From: Smittium mucronatum
Taxonomy: Eukaryota; Kickxellomycota; Harpellomycetes; Harpellales; Legeriomycetaceae
Direction of reading: 5' to 3'
DNA length: 31,520 nt
Assembly: GCA_001953115.1 (NCBI GenBank)
Contig: LSSL01001086.1
Span: 7,296 to 38,815, forward strand
The notes under the pieces were generated by a model. The model saw only the letters and a list, made by a program, of their open reading frames with translations, had not been told where the DNA came from and ran no database searches. A program made the translations under genes and the position numbers. Shown piece by piece: positions 30,970 through 31,520 of this stretch (the stretch's first letter is position 1; every line of letters starts with the position of its first letter).

Positions 30970-31520
30970 TTTTTTTTTTGTATCACGGAATTTTATTGTA
31001 AGATAACGTCATTAAAAACTATACTAAAAAATATGAAAAAAAGAAAAAGATGTATAGAAAAGACTATTATCCTAACTACAATAAGCTCCTCTGCCGCACT
31101 ACCGTCTGCGTACCTACCGAAAAAGGGTTCAATCTACCAACCGAAAGACCCCCCCCCCCGACATTGCTTCAAGTAGGCTGGATGACTGAGGTTATGTGCA
31201 GTCAAGAATTAAGCTCTTTGTCAATGAACAACAGTTCATTGAAGCTATTAAGCTCCTAGTCAGAGCCTATTTCTAACAGGATTAATAAAATTAGGCTCCT
31301 ACCCAAACGTGGGATTGATCGACATGGCTTTCCTACAAATGGCTGTTAGACGCTAAGATCCGTCTAACTGTCGAACGCTGGACTTGTGCACTAGACTATG
31401 TCTCAGCAGTGCTAAAATTTCTGTTTCTCCTGTTTCGAGATGGTTCTTCTCTGGAATCACTGTACTCCTAATCGCTGTGCGCTGTATCCACTATTCCCAA
31501 CCAAGAATAGTACAACGCTG
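30970..31520 (-). mobile_element. Retroelement copy C (non-coding, truncated by window end)
   Basis: Third long member of the A/B family. The A-tail is at the low-coordinate end (AATAAAATTCCGTGATAC plus A-run on the minus strand). It keeps the hairpin TCAATGAAC-AACA-GTTCATTGA at 31221-31242, CCCAAACGTGGG near 31301-31312, a second inverted pair GTTAGACG / CGTCTAAC near 31346-31369, and TCGAACGCTGGACTTGTGCA near 31374-31393. A C-run of about 10 near 31149-31158 is private to this copy. The 69-codon plus-strand frame at 31050-31259 is antisense to the element and not conserved in A or B. The 5' end continues past the window. Confidence 0.72.

Noticed and set aside
31050..31259. 69-codon plus-strand frame in copy C
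   Set aside because: Antisense to the retroelement, contains a C homopolymer giving Pro run, and not open in copies A or B.

Overview
This window looks like AT-rich nuclear DNA of a eukaryote, not a bacterium or phage. The evidence is three very long intronless genes separated by kilobases of non-coding DNA, degraded non-LTR retrotransposon pieces, short retroelements with A-tails and target duplications, a piggyBac-like MITE, and trinucleotide microsatellites. The F-box-plus-ankyrin architecture and gene-family expansion would fit an early-diverging (chytrid-like) fungus or a related protist. That placement is inference; nothing here fixes the species.

The coding content is one gene family in four same-strand (+) copies: intact genes at 2271-5558, 8025-11354 and 24995-28201, and a full-length but broken copy at 20975-24069. 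Each intact protein is about 1,070-1,110 residues. It has an F-box-like N-terminus (L-P-x-E-I-x-E-R-I/L-F), a conserved region of about 400 residues with scattered ankyrin-like units, 13-15 units of an unusual 31-residue ankyrin repeat (core NAQNGQALINAC where canonical repeats have TPLH), and a C-terminal domain with a C-x2-C-H-x5-C cluster. By analogy to F-box/ankyrin proteins they may be substrate adaptors of SCF ubiquitin ligases, but this is not shown by the sequence. The copies differ by whole repeat units at two positions, which suggests the family diversifies by gaining and losing recognition units. The pseudogene carries several stops and frameshifts and has lost the Cys/His cluster.

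Region by region: 1-2270 holds a (ATA)n microsatellite and AT-rich DNA with a possible very degraded coding patch. Then come gene 1; a 2.5-kb spacer with retroelement copy A (+); gene 2; and a 9.6-kb spacer crowded with mobile-element remains. That spacer holds copy B (-), a 2.4-kb inverted-repeat element with arrays of TGGGAAA, a short SINE-like insertion (D) nested in its right arm with a 14-bp target duplication, a LINE reverse-transcriptase relic, a second faint RT relic on the minus strand, and a 164-bp piggyBac-type MITE. The pseudogene, a 0.9-kb spacer and gene 4 follow. The last 3.3 kb is AT-rich and carries short element E and copy C, which is cut by the window edge.

The most notable signals are the repeat-swapping F-box/ankyrin family with its C-terminal metal-binding-like motif, and the retroelement family A-E. 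Copies A-E share an internal module. A, B, C and D also share an A-tailed 3' end, and A and C show a compensatory base-pair change in a hairpin.
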